From assembly GCF_033542235.1 (NCBI RefSeq), contig NZ_JAWRCU010000026.1, positions 1-61,955 on the forward strand: DNA of 61,955 nt, given 5' to 3'. A model generated the notes under the pieces. That model had not been told where the DNA came from. It was given only the letters and a program-made list of their open reading frames with translations, and searched no databases. Of the stretch, positions 19,291 to 27,515 are shown piece by piece. Position numbers and translations under genes: made by a program. Each line of letters opens with the position of its first letter. Position 1 is the stretch's first letter. This DNA is from JAWRCU01 sp033542235. GTDB taxonomy: Bacteria; Pseudomonadota; Alphaproteobacteria; Rhizobiales; Rhizobiaceae.

Positions 19291-20075
19291 GCGCAGCGCT
19301 TCTCGAGCTGCGAGGCGTGTCGAAGTCCTTCCTTCGCGCAGGCCAGCCCGTCAGCGCCGTCGATAGTGTTTCGCTCGACCTCGGATGCGGCGAGACGCTG
19401 GCGCTGGTCGGCCCTTCCGGCAGCGGCAAGTCGACGCTCGCCCGCATCGTCATGCGCCTTGTCGAGCCGGACAGCGGAGAAATCCGCTTCGACGGCGTCG
19501 ACCTCGCCGCCGCGCAAGGCGAGGCGCTGCGCAAGCTGCGCCGGCGCTTCCAGATGGTCTTCCAGGATCCGCTCGCCGCGTTCAACCCGCGCGCGACGGT
19601 CGCCCGCGTGCTCGACGATCCGCTGCGCATCCACCGCCTGGCCGGTCGCGACGAACGCCCGAGCGCTATTGCCGCCCTCCTTGAACGTGTCGGCCTCGAT
19701 CGGTCGCTCGCCGGCCGGCGCATCCACGAGATTTCCGGTGGCCAGCGACAACGCATCGCCATTGCCCGCGCCATTGTGACGAAGCCTGACCTTGTCGTGC
19801 TCGACGAGGCGCTCTCCGCTCTCGATGTGACCGTGCGCTCTGCCGTGCTGAAGCTGCTCCGCGACCTGCAATGCGAACAGCAGCTCTCATATCTCTTCAT
19901 CTCTCACGACCTCGCTCTTGTGTCATCCTTTGCCGAAAGGATCGCGATCATGGATGCCGGCCGCATCGTCGAGACAGGGCCGGCCGCAAAGGTGATCGCC
20001 GACCCACAATCGGCTACCGCCAAGGCGCTGGTCGCGGCAATCCCAAAGCTGAAGACGGGAGCAGTCCAGCCATGA
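19287..20075 (+). CDS. Peptide-type ABC transporter ATPase (DppF-like)
   Basis: A 262-residue ATPase, ATG 19287 overlapping the previous stop. Walker A is GPSGSGKST, the Q-loop region FQDPLAAFNP is the DppF/OppF hallmark, the signature is EISGGQRQRIAIARAI and Walker B is LVVLDEALSALD. Position three of the usual DEPT is A rather than P, a conservative variant found in some members. It also lacks the C-terminal extension. It is translationally coupled to both neighbours. Confidence 0.88.
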   Translation: MSAALLELRGVSKSFLRAGQPVSAVDSVSLDLGCGETLALVGPSGSGKSTLARIVMRLVEPDSGEIRFDGVDLAAAQGEALRKLRRRFQMVFQDPLAAFNPRATVARVLDDPLRIHRLAGRDERPSAIAALLERVGLDRSLAGRRIHEISGGQRQRIAIARAIVTKPDLVVLDEALSALDVTVRSAVLKLLRDLQCEQQLSYLFISHDLALVSSFAERIAIMDAGRIVETGPAAKVIADPQSATAKALVAAIPKLKTGAVQP

Positions 20076-20587
20076 ACGATCTTCCGGACAAAAAGGCCGA
20101 CCGCGCCGAAAGGTTGAGCCGTGAGCTCGACGCCGCCTTCAGGAACCGCGCCGACCTCTACCGTCTCCTTCTCGACGAACTGACGGCCGAGATTGGCAGC
20201 CAGGCCGCAGAAGCCGTCATGATCCGCGCAATCGAGAAGCGCGGCCGCGAGGTGGCGGCCGCAGCCTTCCCGAGCTTCGGGCCGAACGACGCGCGCGCGA
20301 TCGGCGAGGCTTTCCTCGCTGTCAGTCCCGATGATGGCCGTATGTACCCGACCGATGTTGAGAGGAGCGACACCGGCATCGCCTTGAAGGTGCGCCGCTG
20401 CCCGCTGAAGGACGCCTGGATCGAGGCCGGCGTAGGCGGGGCCGAACTGGCGACGCTCTGCCGCATCGCCGGCGCCTTCGATCGTGGGCTCTTCGAGGCG
20501 ACGGGTGTCCGCTTCGAGAACGTCACCTGGACGCCGGGCCACGGTCCCGGCTGCTGCCATATCCGGCTCACCGATCGCGATGCGTGA
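20072..20587 (+). CDS. L-2-amino-thiazoline-4-carboxylic acid hydrolase-like protein
   Basis: A 171-residue protein coupled to the ATPase gene (ATGA at 20072). The C-terminal TPGHGPGCCHIRLTD matches the cysteine-containing end of the ATC-hydrolase family (Pfam family named for L-2-amino-thiazoline-4-carboxylate hydrolase), which opens a cyclic thiazoline ring on the way to cysteine. The charged N-terminal helix (KKADRAERLSRELDAAFRNR) is normal for it. Finding it inside an importer operon suggests the imported compound is its substrate. Most family members are uncharacterised, so the exact reaction is unsure. Confidence 0.7.
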   Translation: MNDLPDKKADRAERLSRELDAAFRNRADLYRLLLDELTAEIGSQAAEAVMIRAIEKRGREVAAAAFPSFGPNDARAIGEAFLAVSPDDGRMYPTDVERSDTGIALKVRRCPLKDAWIEAGVGGAELATLCRIAGAFDRGLFEATGVRFENVTWTPGHGPGCCHIRLTDRDA

Positions 20588-20666
20588 GCCGCAAGTCAAA
20601 CGCTGGCAAACCGATGCGCGGCTGCGCTAAGGTGGATCAACAGCGACGGCCGATTGGGAGGAGCCT

Positions 20667-21035
20667 TTGCCGAACGAGATCATGGATTGGTCGAAGGTTA
20701 CGCCGAGGACCGTGATCCCCGGCTTTGTCGGCCGCTTCCTGCATTCCGACACGATGACGTTCGCGCTTTGGGAGATCGCCGCCGGATCGACGCTGCCCGA
20801 GCATTCGCATCATCACGAGCAGGTCGTGCATCTCTACGAGGGCGAGTTCGAAATGACGGTTGAAGGCAAGACGATGCGGATGCTGGCAGGGACGGTCTTC
20901 GCCATCCCAGCCAATGCCCGCCATCACGGGCGCGCGCTTACCAACTGCCGCATCATGGACGTGTTCTACCCGGTGCGGGAGGACTATCGCGAAGGTGCCG
21001 GCAAGACCATTATCGGCGATGCTGCGAGGGACTGA
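20667..21035 (+). CDS. Cupin-domain protein
   Basis: A 122-residue single-domain cupin. The metal-binding motif 1 is LPEHSHHHEQVVHLYEGEFE (about 48-67) and motif 2 is FAIPANARHHGRAL (about 83-97), giving three histidines and a glutamate. I chose TTG 20667 because GGAGGAG at 20657-20663 fits it; an in-frame ATG at 20682 would be too far from that site. It sits 79 bases after the hydrolase-like gene on the same strand and is likely part of the same unit. Its substrate or role is unknown. Confidence 0.75.
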   Translation: MPNEIMDWSKVTPRTVIPGFVGRFLHSDTMTFALWEIAAGSTLPEHSHHHEQVVHLYEGEFEMTVEGKTMRMLAGTVFAIPANARHHGRALTNCRIMDVFYPVREDYREGAGKTIIGDAARD

Positions 21036-21069
21036 CGCCATAGCGCGCCTGAAACCTTCTGTTACATCT

Positions 21070-21420
21070 GCGTCTCCGCCAAACTCCGGCGTTTGAGATT
21101 TGCGGCGAGCGAAATGCCAAGCTCCCCCTTCTCCCCTTGTGGGAGAAGGTGGCTCGGCGCTTGCGCCGAGACGGATGAGGGGTGCTCCAGAAGGCGATGT
21201 CGGTTGTGGAGCTGGACGAAATGCGACGCTGAAGGAAGAAACGCCGGTGCGGAAGCTCACCAGCGCCCTATTCGGAACCGCCGCGCTCCACGCAACACCC
21301 CTCATCCGTCTCGGCGCTATCGCGCCGAGCCACCTTCTCCCACAAGGGGAGAAGGGGGAGCTCTGCATTTGCGTCTCCGCCAACCTCAAACGTTGCGATT
21401 TGCTTGAAGGTGAAAGGCTG
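21070..21420. repeat. Non-coding repeat element (family C, copy 1)
   Basis: The core has outer arms GCTCCCCCTTCTCCCCTTGT (from 21121) and its inverse (about 21332-21362), each followed inward by GGCTCGGCGC-type hairpins, with a unique centre of about 120 bases. The right flank GCGTCTCCGCCAA (21371) is also present as a direct copy at the left edge (21070), so the tail module is duplicated around this copy. A second copy lies at 45661-45974 with a matching centre. No open frame in it looks real. It fills the gap after the cupin gene. Confidence 0.8.
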
Positions 21421-21429
21421 CCTCGCCCC

Positions 21430-22971
21430 CTACATCACCGCGCCGACCTGCCAGGGCACGAACTCGTTGTCGCCATAGCCGAGCTCTTCCGACTTCGACT
21501 TTTTGCCGGAGGCCACTGCGAGCACTTCGCGGAAGATCTCCTCGCCCTTGTCGGCGAGCGAAACGCCGTCGAGTATGTCGCCGCAATTGATGTCCATGTC
21601 GTCGACCATCTTCTCGTACATCGGCGTGTTTGTGGCGAGCTTGATCGATGGCACGGGCTTGCAGCCATAGGCCGAGCCGCGGCCGGTGGTGAAGCAAAGC
21701 ACGTTCGCCCCGCCCGCTACCTGCCCGGTCGCAGACACCGGATCGAAGCCGGGCGTATCCATGAAGACGAAGCCTTTCTCGTTCACCAGCTCCGCATATT
21801 CGTAGACCGCGGTGAGCGCCGTCGTGCCGCCCTTGGCCGCCGCGCCGAGGGATTTCTCCAGGATTGTCGTGAGCCCGCCGAGCTTGTTGCCCGGCGACGG
21901 GTTGTTGTTCATCTCGCCGCGGTTGCGGGCGGTGTAATCCTCCCACCACTTGATGCGCTCGACCAGCTTCTCGCCCACCGCCCGGCTCACGGCGCGGCGC
22001 GTGAGCAGGTGCTCGGCGCCGTAGATCTCGGGCGTTTCCGAAAGGATTGCCGTGCCGCCATGGCGCACGAGAATGTCGGCGGCCACGCCGAGTGCCGGAT
22101 TGGCGGTGATGCCGGAATAGCCGTCGGACCCGCCGCATTGCAGCGCGAGCGTGAGCTCGGCCGCCGGCAGTGTCTCGCGCTTTGCCCGCGCCACGATAGG
22201 CAGCATCTCCTTGATGCGCTCGACGCCCCATTCCACCATCTTCTTGGTGCCGCCGATCTCCTGGATCGTCATGGTCTGGAACGTGTCGCTCTCCTCGATG
22301 CCGTAGACCTCCTTCATCTTGCCGATCTGGAATGCCTCGCAGCCGAGGCCTACCAGCAACGTGCCGCCGAGATTGGGATTGCAGGCATATCCCCACTGCG
22401 TGCGGCGAAATATCCGGAAGCCCTCGCCGTCGAGATCCATCGCGCAGCCCGTGCCGTGCACGAAGGGGATCACGCCGTCGATCGTCGGATAATCGTCGAG
22501 GATGCCGGATCGGTTGATCTCCTGTGCCATGTACTTGGCGACCGTCGCCGAGCAGTTCACGCTGGTTAGGATGCCCAGATAGTTGCGCGTTCCCGCCTTG
22601 CCGTTTGCGCGGCGGAAGCCTTCGAATGTCGCACGCTCGCCCTCCGGCACGAAATCGGTCCGCGGAGCGGCAGCGGAGAAGTCGTAGTCGCGTTCGAAGG
22701 CGCCGTGCTCCGGCCCCATGTCGCAATTGTGCGTGTGCACCCAGTCGCCGGTCACAATCGGCTGGCTGGCGAAGCCGATGATCTGGCCGAACTTGATGAC
22801 CGGCTCGCCGACGCCAATGTCACGCGCCGCAATCTTGTGGCCGAACGGAATGCGCTGCCGCGCCTTCACGCCCTCCGTCGTGGCGGCATCCTTTTCGATG
22901 CGTTCGCCGGCGACGAGGATGTTGTCCTCAGGGCTGAGACGCAGTGTGCGGGCGGTAGTGACGGTAAGCAT
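21430..22971 (-). CDS. uxaA: Altronate dehydratase-type sugar-acid dehydratase (UxaA family)
   Basis: A 513-residue protein with an N-terminal SAF domain (about 1-95, including GHKIAARDIGVGEPVIKFGQ) and a C-terminal D-galactarate dehydratase/altronate hydrolase domain. The latter has HGTGCAMD, GCEAFQIG and LALQCGGSDGYSG, with cysteines likely for metal binding. The family dehydrates altronate or related aldonates to 2-keto-3-deoxy acids. The start ATG 22971 (MLTVTTARTL) is preferred to a TTG 27 bases upstream. It is the last gene of the sugar operon; with a deoxy-sugar mutarotase next to it the real substrate may be another acid. Confidence 0.8.
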   Translation of the reverse strand: MLTVTTARTLRLSPEDNILVAGERIEKDAATTEGVKARQRIPFGHKIAARDIGVGEPVIKFGQIIGFASQPIVTGDWVHTHNCDMGPEHGAFERDYDFSAAAPRTDFVPEGERATFEGFRRANGKAGTRNYLGILTSVNCSATVAKYMAQEINRSGILDDYPTIDGVIPFVHGTGCAMDLDGEGFRIFRRTQWGYACNPNLGGTLLVGLGCEAFQIGKMKEVYGIEESDTFQTMTIQEIGGTKKMVEWGVERIKEMLPIVARAKRETLPAAELTLALQCGGSDGYSGITANPALGVAADILVRHGGTAILSETPEIYGAEHLLTRRAVSRAVGEKLVERIKWWEDYTARNRGEMNNNPSPGNKLGGLTTILEKSLGAAAKGGTTALTAVYEYAELVNEKGFVFMDTPGFDPVSATGQVAGGANVLCFTTGRGSAYGCKPVPSIKLATNTPMYEKMVDDMDINCGDILDGVSLADKGEEIFREVLAVASGKKSKSEELGYGDNEFVPWQVGAVM

Positions 22972-23189
22972 GGCAGATTCCGGAAGCTGGCTGGACAATG
23001 CTGTTTTGGCTGCCCGTTATCTGCCACGCTGGGCGGGTGCGGGCAATCGCCTTCGTTTGTCACATTTGTCGGACGATTGCGACAGGCGGTGACGTTCAGG
23101 AGGAACTTCGCCCCGCCCTGGGCACCAAAATTCTCCTGAGGTCTCGTCAATCCTCAAGAGTGCTATTCGGGCGGGCTCCGATAAAAGGA

Positions 23190-23519
23190 TCAGTCGTGGT
23201 GAAAAACCTCGACCATGCTTGCCCACCACTCGCCTTTCGCACGCGTGTCGAGCGGGACCTGCATGGGGTCGCAGATCGTCCACCATTTCTGCATCGCGGG
23301 ATTGTCAGCCATTACGGCGGCGTCGGCTGCGAAATCGGTCCCATGGTATTCCCAATAGGCGAAGAGGATATCCTCCGGTTCGCGCAAGAAGATCGAGTAG
23401 TTGCGGATGTTGGCCTTCGTAATGGCCGCTAGTACTTCCGGCCACACGGCGGCGTGGATTTTCCGGTATTCCTGGATCACCTCCCGCTTCAGCCCGATAC
23501 ATAAGCCCATCCGCTGCAT
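23190..23519 (-). CDS. L-rhamnose mutarotase family protein (RhaM/RhaU)
   Basis: A 109-residue RhaM-type mutarotase (former DUF718), the dimeric alpha-beta barrel that interconverts sugar anomers. Visible hallmarks are the active-site YRKIHAAVWPEVL near residue 20, NYSIFLREPEDILFAYWEY and NPAMQKWW. In many rhizobia the homologue rhaU sits between rhaQ and rhaK; the rha cluster here lacks it, and this gene lies 21 kb away, between a GntR gene and uxaA. It could serve rhamnose or a different deoxy sugar handled by this operon. The start ATG 23519 follows GAGGAAAGG; MGLC nine bases further in is an alternative. Confidence 0.82.
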   Translation of the reverse strand: MQRMGLCIGLKREVIQEYRKIHAAVWPEVLAAITKANIRNYSIFLREPEDILFAYWEYHGTDFAADAAVMADNPAMQKWWTICDPMQVPLDTRAKGEWWASMVEVFHHD

Positions 23520-23553
23520 GCTTTTCCTTTCCTCGTTGGATGACGTGCTCATC

Positions 23554-24267
23554 CTATAGGTCGGAGGCGGGCACGTTCGATTCCGCATTCAAGGCGATCG
23601 AGTCCGACGCTATCTCAAGCGTATTGCGCAGCGACGTCGCCAGATGCTCGCGCATGCATTGCACCGCGAGCTCGGCGTCTCCGGCCTGCAGCGCTTGCAG
23701 GATCTGCATGTGCTGGCGGATCGTCACCGCCCCCAGACCGGGCTGGGGTATGGCGAGGTGCCGGCCGCGATCCATCTGCGCCTTGGAAATATCGACGGCA
23801 CGCCAAAGCATATGCAGCCCGTTCACCTCTGCGATCATGCGATGGAAGGTATCGTCGAGCCGGATCGCGTCATCGAAACGCTGACGGTTGATCGCGAGCT
23901 CGTGAGCGGCGATGTTGTCGGCGAACGCCTCGGCTGCCTGGACCGTTAGTCGGCCCGCCGCGCGAGCGACGCTCTCGGCTTCAAGCGCGGTGCGGATTAT
24001 ATAGGCCTCCTCGAGCGCCTTGCGGCTTATCGGAGCGATGAATGTTCCGCTCTGGGCAAAGACGTCGATCAGACCCTCGTCGCTGATCCGCTTCAGTGCC
24101 TCGCGCACCGGCGTGCGCGATACGCCGAGCTGCGCCGCGAGCGCCGCCTCGATCACCGCCTCGCCCGGCCGCATGCGCCCGCTTACGATCAGGTCGCGCA
24201 CGACCCGGTAGACCTGTTCGCTAAGGGCTCCGCCGCGGCGTTTCAGAAGTGCAGTTTCTAGATTCAT
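23554..24267 (-). CDS. GntR-family (FCD) transcriptional regulator
   Basis: A 237-residue GntR regulator: winged helix at about 15-80 (SEQVYRVVRDLIVSGRMRPGE, then LGVSRTPVREALKRI) and an all-helical FCD ligand-binding domain with DDTFHRMIAEV and HMQILQALQAGDAELA. FadR-subgroup proteins of this kind usually sense a sugar acid or pathway intermediate. It is embedded in the operon, 109 bases after the binding-protein gene and 34 before the mutarotase gene, so it likely controls the operon. Tandem ACTAAT elements at the operon head are candidate targets. Confidence 0.85.
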   Translation of the reverse strand: MNLETALLKRRGGALSEQVYRVVRDLIVSGRMRPGEAVIEAALAAQLGVSRTPVREALKRISDEGLIDVFAQSGTFIAPISRKALEEAYIIRTALEAESVARAAGRLTVQAAEAFADNIAAHELAINRQRFDDAIRLDDTFHRMIAEVNGLHMLWRAVDISKAQMDRGRHLAIPQPGLGAVTIRQHMQILQALQAGDAELAVQCMREHLATSLRNTLEIASDSIALNAESNVPASDL

Positions 24268-24376
24268 CTTGTTGCTTCCGGCGCAAAGCCAACAGAACCG
24301 ACGAGACTTTTCCAGAGCGTTTGCCCGGAAGGTCGAGGCGGAAATTCCGCCTCGACCCAGGTAAGACACGCGCCGG

Positions 24377-25381
24377 CTACTTGGCGATGCAGGTATCGGC
24401 GTTAGCGGGCGTGCAGACGTCAAGGCCGGTGTAGGTCGGGTCCTGTGGCCCGGGTTTGCCGTCCTTGATGTCCTTCAGCGCAATCATCGACTTATACCCC
24501 ATTTCATAGGGGCGCTGGCCGACCTGGCCCTGCGAAAGACCCTCCTTCATCTGGTCGATCTGGGTGGGCAGCGTGTCGGCATAGACGACCGCCAGTTCGC
24601 CCTTGGCGATCTTGTCCTTGAACGGCTCCGTCGCGGCACGGTTCGCGTCGGGCACGAACTGGGCGAAGCCGCCCGTCGCCGCGAAAGCATCCAGGTTCGG
24701 CATCTTGGTCAGGAGATCCTGGAACTGCTGAGCCGCCAGCGGGAAGTCGTCATTGGTGTAGAGCGGGCAGCCTTCAGCTTCGGTCCAGCCGTTCTGGCCG
24801 GTCAACGGATCGCCAGGGGAGGCAGCCGACTGCTTGCCGGCCAGGCCGTCGCGAATGCCCTGCATGCGCTCGTTGAGGTTGGCCGCGGCAGCGCCACCCG
24901 ACTGGATGCAGATCGTGCCGCCATTCGGCTTCAACTGCTGGAGGATCTTCGCGATGTTGGTGCCGATCTCGTAATTGTGGGTGCCGATATAGGCGGCGCG
25001 CAAATCCTTGTTCTCCGGCAGCACGTCGGAGTCGAAGGTGATCACCGGGATGCCGGCATCCTTGGCCGCCTGCAAGGCCGATACGATCGCCACCGCATTG
25101 GATGGCGACACGGCAATACCCGCGACTCGCTTGGCGACCAGGTCCTGCACGATCTGCACCTGCTCGTCCCCGCCGCCGTGCTGGCCCGGGCCGATATACT
25201 GGCACTCGAATGCGTTGCCGGAATCCTCGGCGGCCTTTTTGCAGCCGGCCAGCGCTTGGTCGTAGAACGGGTTGTCCATAGCCTTCGGCACGAGTGCGAA
25301 GACGGGCTTGTCCTGCGCAAAAGCCTGTGCGCCGGCCAGCGCCGCGAAAGCGACGGCGGCGCTCAAAACGATAGTTTTCAT
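24377..25381 (-). CDS. Sugar ABC transporter substrate-binding protein (FrcB-like)
   Basis: A 334-residue periplasmic binding protein (Periplasmic_binding_4). The start ATG 25381 has GGAGGAGA upstream and a clear Sec signal (MKTIVLSAAVAFAALAGAQA, FAQD). The mature N terminus FALVPKAMDNPFYDQALAGC and YIGPGQHGGGDEQVQIVQDL resemble FrcB, the fructose/mannose/ribose-binding protein of Sinorhizobium. The real ligand is unknown. Cysteines at the C terminus (DVCTPANADTC) could form a disulfide. A 201-base leader separates it from the permease gene, unlike the tight spacing in the rest of the importer. Confidence 0.87.
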   Translation of the reverse strand: MKTIVLSAAVAFAALAGAQAFAQDKPVFALVPKAMDNPFYDQALAGCKKAAEDSGNAFECQYIGPGQHGGGDEQVQIVQDLVAKRVAGIAVSPSNAVAIVSALQAAKDAGIPVITFDSDVLPENKDLRAAYIGTHNYEIGTNIAKILQQLKPNGGTICIQSGGAAAANLNERMQGIRDGLAGKQSAASPGDPLTGQNGWTEAEGCPLYTNDDFPLAAQQFQDLLTKMPNLDAFAATGGFAQFVPDANRAATEPFKDKIAKGELAVVYADTLPTQIDQMKEGLSQGQVGQRPYEMGYKSMIALKDIKDGKPGPQDPTYTGLDVCTPANADTCIAK

Positions 25382-25496
25382 GGTTCGATTCTCCTCCGGA
25401 ATATTTCTCGTTTCGTGCCCCAATGGGCGATTCAAAAGAACGTTTCGTCTGCCTGGATTGCGCTCATCGCGTAATGCCGCCGCCGGATGGCGACAC

Positions 25497-25510
25497 GAGC
25501 AGTACTGCTC
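25497..25510. promoter_or_regulatory. Perfect 14-base palindrome in the leader of the binding-protein gene
   Basis: GAGCAGTACTGCTC is self-complementary and lies in the 201-base gap between the permease stop and the binding-protein start. It could be an operator or a small RNA hairpin that sets the higher level of the binding protein usual for ABC importers. There is no T-run, so an intrinsic terminator is unlikely. Confidence 0.35.
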
Positions 25511-25582
25511 ATCGATTTCTTCTCATTCACGCTCCCTCACGTTGGCTTTGATGGTGCTGCGGTTCTCCTCCCGCAGGTTTTG

Positions 25583-26695
25583 CTAGTGGCGGCTGATCGG
25601 GATCCAGCGATGCAACACCGCACGCAGCGACGTGCCGCCGGTCTGCATACCGAGCAGAACCGCGAGAATGATGAAGACACCGACAAACGCCCCTTGCCAG
25701 TTCGAGTCGATGCCGGCCATAAGCAAGGCGTTTCGGATCACCTCCAGGAAAGCCGAGCCCACCACGGCACCGAAAGCCGTGCCGTAACCTCCCATCAGGC
25801 TAGCTCCGCCGATCACGGTCGCGGCGATCACGCGCAGCTCGTAGCCGGTCCCAAGGGCATTGAGGGCCGAGCCGTTGTACCCCAGAAGCAGAAGGGCGGC
25901 GACGGAAGCCGTGAACGCGGAAAAGACGTAGGCCTGGAACTTGATCCAGTCGACGGGCACGCCGGTCAGCCGCGCCGCGTGCTCGTTGCCGCCGATCGCA
26001 AAGAGATGCCGAGCCCAGGCGGTGAAGTTGAAGACCCAGCCCACGATCAGGGCGAGCACGATCAACGTCCAGAAATGCGACGAGAATTCCGGCATCCAGG
26101 ACGGGGCCCAGCCAGCCGGCCCTCGAAGCGGCCACTTCGCCTGGCCGATCGCCTTCACGATCGGTGCATCCGGCCCGAACTGGTAGAGCATCTGGTTGCC
26201 TGAAAACACTACAGCCAACGACCGGGCGAACGACATCATGCCGAGCGTCACCACGAAAGACGGCATGCCGAAATAGGCGACGAAGAACCCGTTGATGGCA
26301 CCGCAGGCGAGCCCCGCCATCATGCCCATCGAGAAGGCGACGTACCAAGGATAGTGCCAGGTCAGGAACAGGCCGGCCACGATGGCAACAAGCGCCATAA
26401 TGGAGCCTATGGACAGATCGATGCCGCCGGTGATCAACACCACCGTCATGCCGAGGGCCATGATGCCGAAGGGCGCGAAGTTACGCGAGATGTTGCCGAG
26501 ATTCTCGACCGAACCGAAGGTCGGTTCCAACGCCGTCATCACAAGCATGAGCGCGGCCAGCGCCACCGCCACCCAGAAGGACTGGGCGTGGAACAGCTTC
26601 TGCAACGGCGTCTGCTCGCGCACGTCAACCACTTCGTCCAAAGCAGCATGGCTTGCGACGGCCGATTCGGATGCAACGGATGCTCTAGGCTGCAC
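25583..26695 (-). CDS. Sugar ABC transporter permease (FrcC-like)
   Basis: A 370-residue BPD_transp_2 permease with a charged, probably cytoplasmic N-terminal tail of about 40 residues and then eight to ten spans. Conserved blocks are ITGGIDLSIGSIMALVAI near residue 90 and GGASLMGGYGTAFGAVVG near residue 295. It overlaps the ATPase gene by 11 bases, so the two are coupled. FrcC from Sinorhizobium has similar length. Confidence 0.87.
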   Translation of the reverse strand: MQPRASVASESAVASHAALDEVVDVREQTPLQKLFHAQSFWVAVALAALMLVMTALEPTFGSVENLGNISRNFAPFGIMALGMTVVLITGGIDLSIGSIMALVAIVAGLFLTWHYPWYVAFSMGMMAGLACGAINGFFVAYFGMPSFVVTLGMMSFARSLAVVFSGNQMLYQFGPDAPIVKAIGQAKWPLRGPAGWAPSWMPEFSSHFWTLIVLALIVGWVFNFTAWARHLFAIGGNEHAARLTGVPVDWIKFQAYVFSAFTASVAALLLLGYNGSALNALGTGYELRVIAATVIGGASLMGGYGTAFGAVVGSAFLEVIRNALLMAGIDSNWQGAFVGVFIILAVLLGMQTGGTSLRAVLHRWIPISRH

Positions 26696-27425
26696 GTATC
26701 GCTCCCGTAATCAGTCCGGTGATCTCTTCAGGCGACGTGGCGGCCGTGGCCTTGTCGGCCACCTTTGTGCCGCGGCGCATGACGATGATGCGGTCGCACA
26801 CGGCAAACACGTCGGGCATACGGTGGCTGATCAGCATCACCGAGACGCCCTGCCCCTTGAGGCGGCGGATCAGCTCGAGCACCTCGGCGACCTGCCGCAC
26901 CGAGATCGCCGCCGTCGGCTCGTCCATCATGACCAGCTTGGCGTTCGACAGTCGCGTGCGTGCAATCGACACCGCCTGGCGCTGCCCGCCTGACATTTTC
27001 CTGACGAGATCGCGTGGCCGGGTCTCCGACTTGAGTTCGGCGAACAGCGCCGCCGAGCGGTCGATCATGGCCTTCTTGTCAAGGACGCGGAAGGGCCAGA
27101 CGCCCTTCTTGATCTCGCGGCCGAGGAACACGTTCTGTGCGGCGGTCAGGTTGTCGGCAAGCGCGAGATCCTGATAGACAACCTCAATTCCCTGGGCTCG
27201 CGCCTCGATAGGCTTGTGGAAATGGCAGACTTGTCCATCGACGACCACCTCGCCCTCGCTGGGCAGGAAATTGCCGGCGATCAGCTTCACCATCGTCGAC
27301 TTGCCGGCGCCGTTGTCACCCATGAGACCCACGACCTCAGCGGGCTCGACAGCGAAGCTGACGTCCGTCAGGGCACGGATCGCTCCGAAATTCTTCGACA
27401 CTCCGCGTACTTCCAGAAGTGGCAT
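26685..27425 (-). CDS. Sugar ABC transporter ATPase, single domain (FrcA-like)
   Basis: A 246-residue ATPase with only one nucleotide-binding domain, as in FrcA, in contrast to the two-domain RhaT of the same window. Walker A is GDNGAGKST, the signature is KMSGGQRQAVSIARTR, Walker B LVMMDEPTAAIS and the switch ISHRM. The start ATG 27425 (MPLLEVRGVS) follows GGAGGAGGGG. It would act as a homodimer on the FrcC-like permease. Confidence 0.87.
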   Translation of the reverse strand: MPLLEVRGVSKNFGAIRALTDVSFAVEPAEVVGLMGDNGAGKSTMVKLIAGNFLPSEGEVVVDGQVCHFHKPIEARAQGIEVVYQDLALADNLTAAQNVFLGREIKKGVWPFRVLDKKAMIDRSAALFAELKSETRPRDLVRKMSGGQRQAVSIARTRLSNAKLVMMDEPTAAISVRQVAEVLELIRRLKGQGVSVMLISHRMPDVFAVCDRIIVMRRGTKVADKATAATSPEEITGLITGAIRAA

Positions 27426-27515
27426 TCCCCTCCTCCAATTCCGGCCGCGCCGACACATCGGTCCCGTGGCCTGTCGCCTCGCGCTCTCGGGCGCTGCCCG
27501 GCGACACCAATTCCT

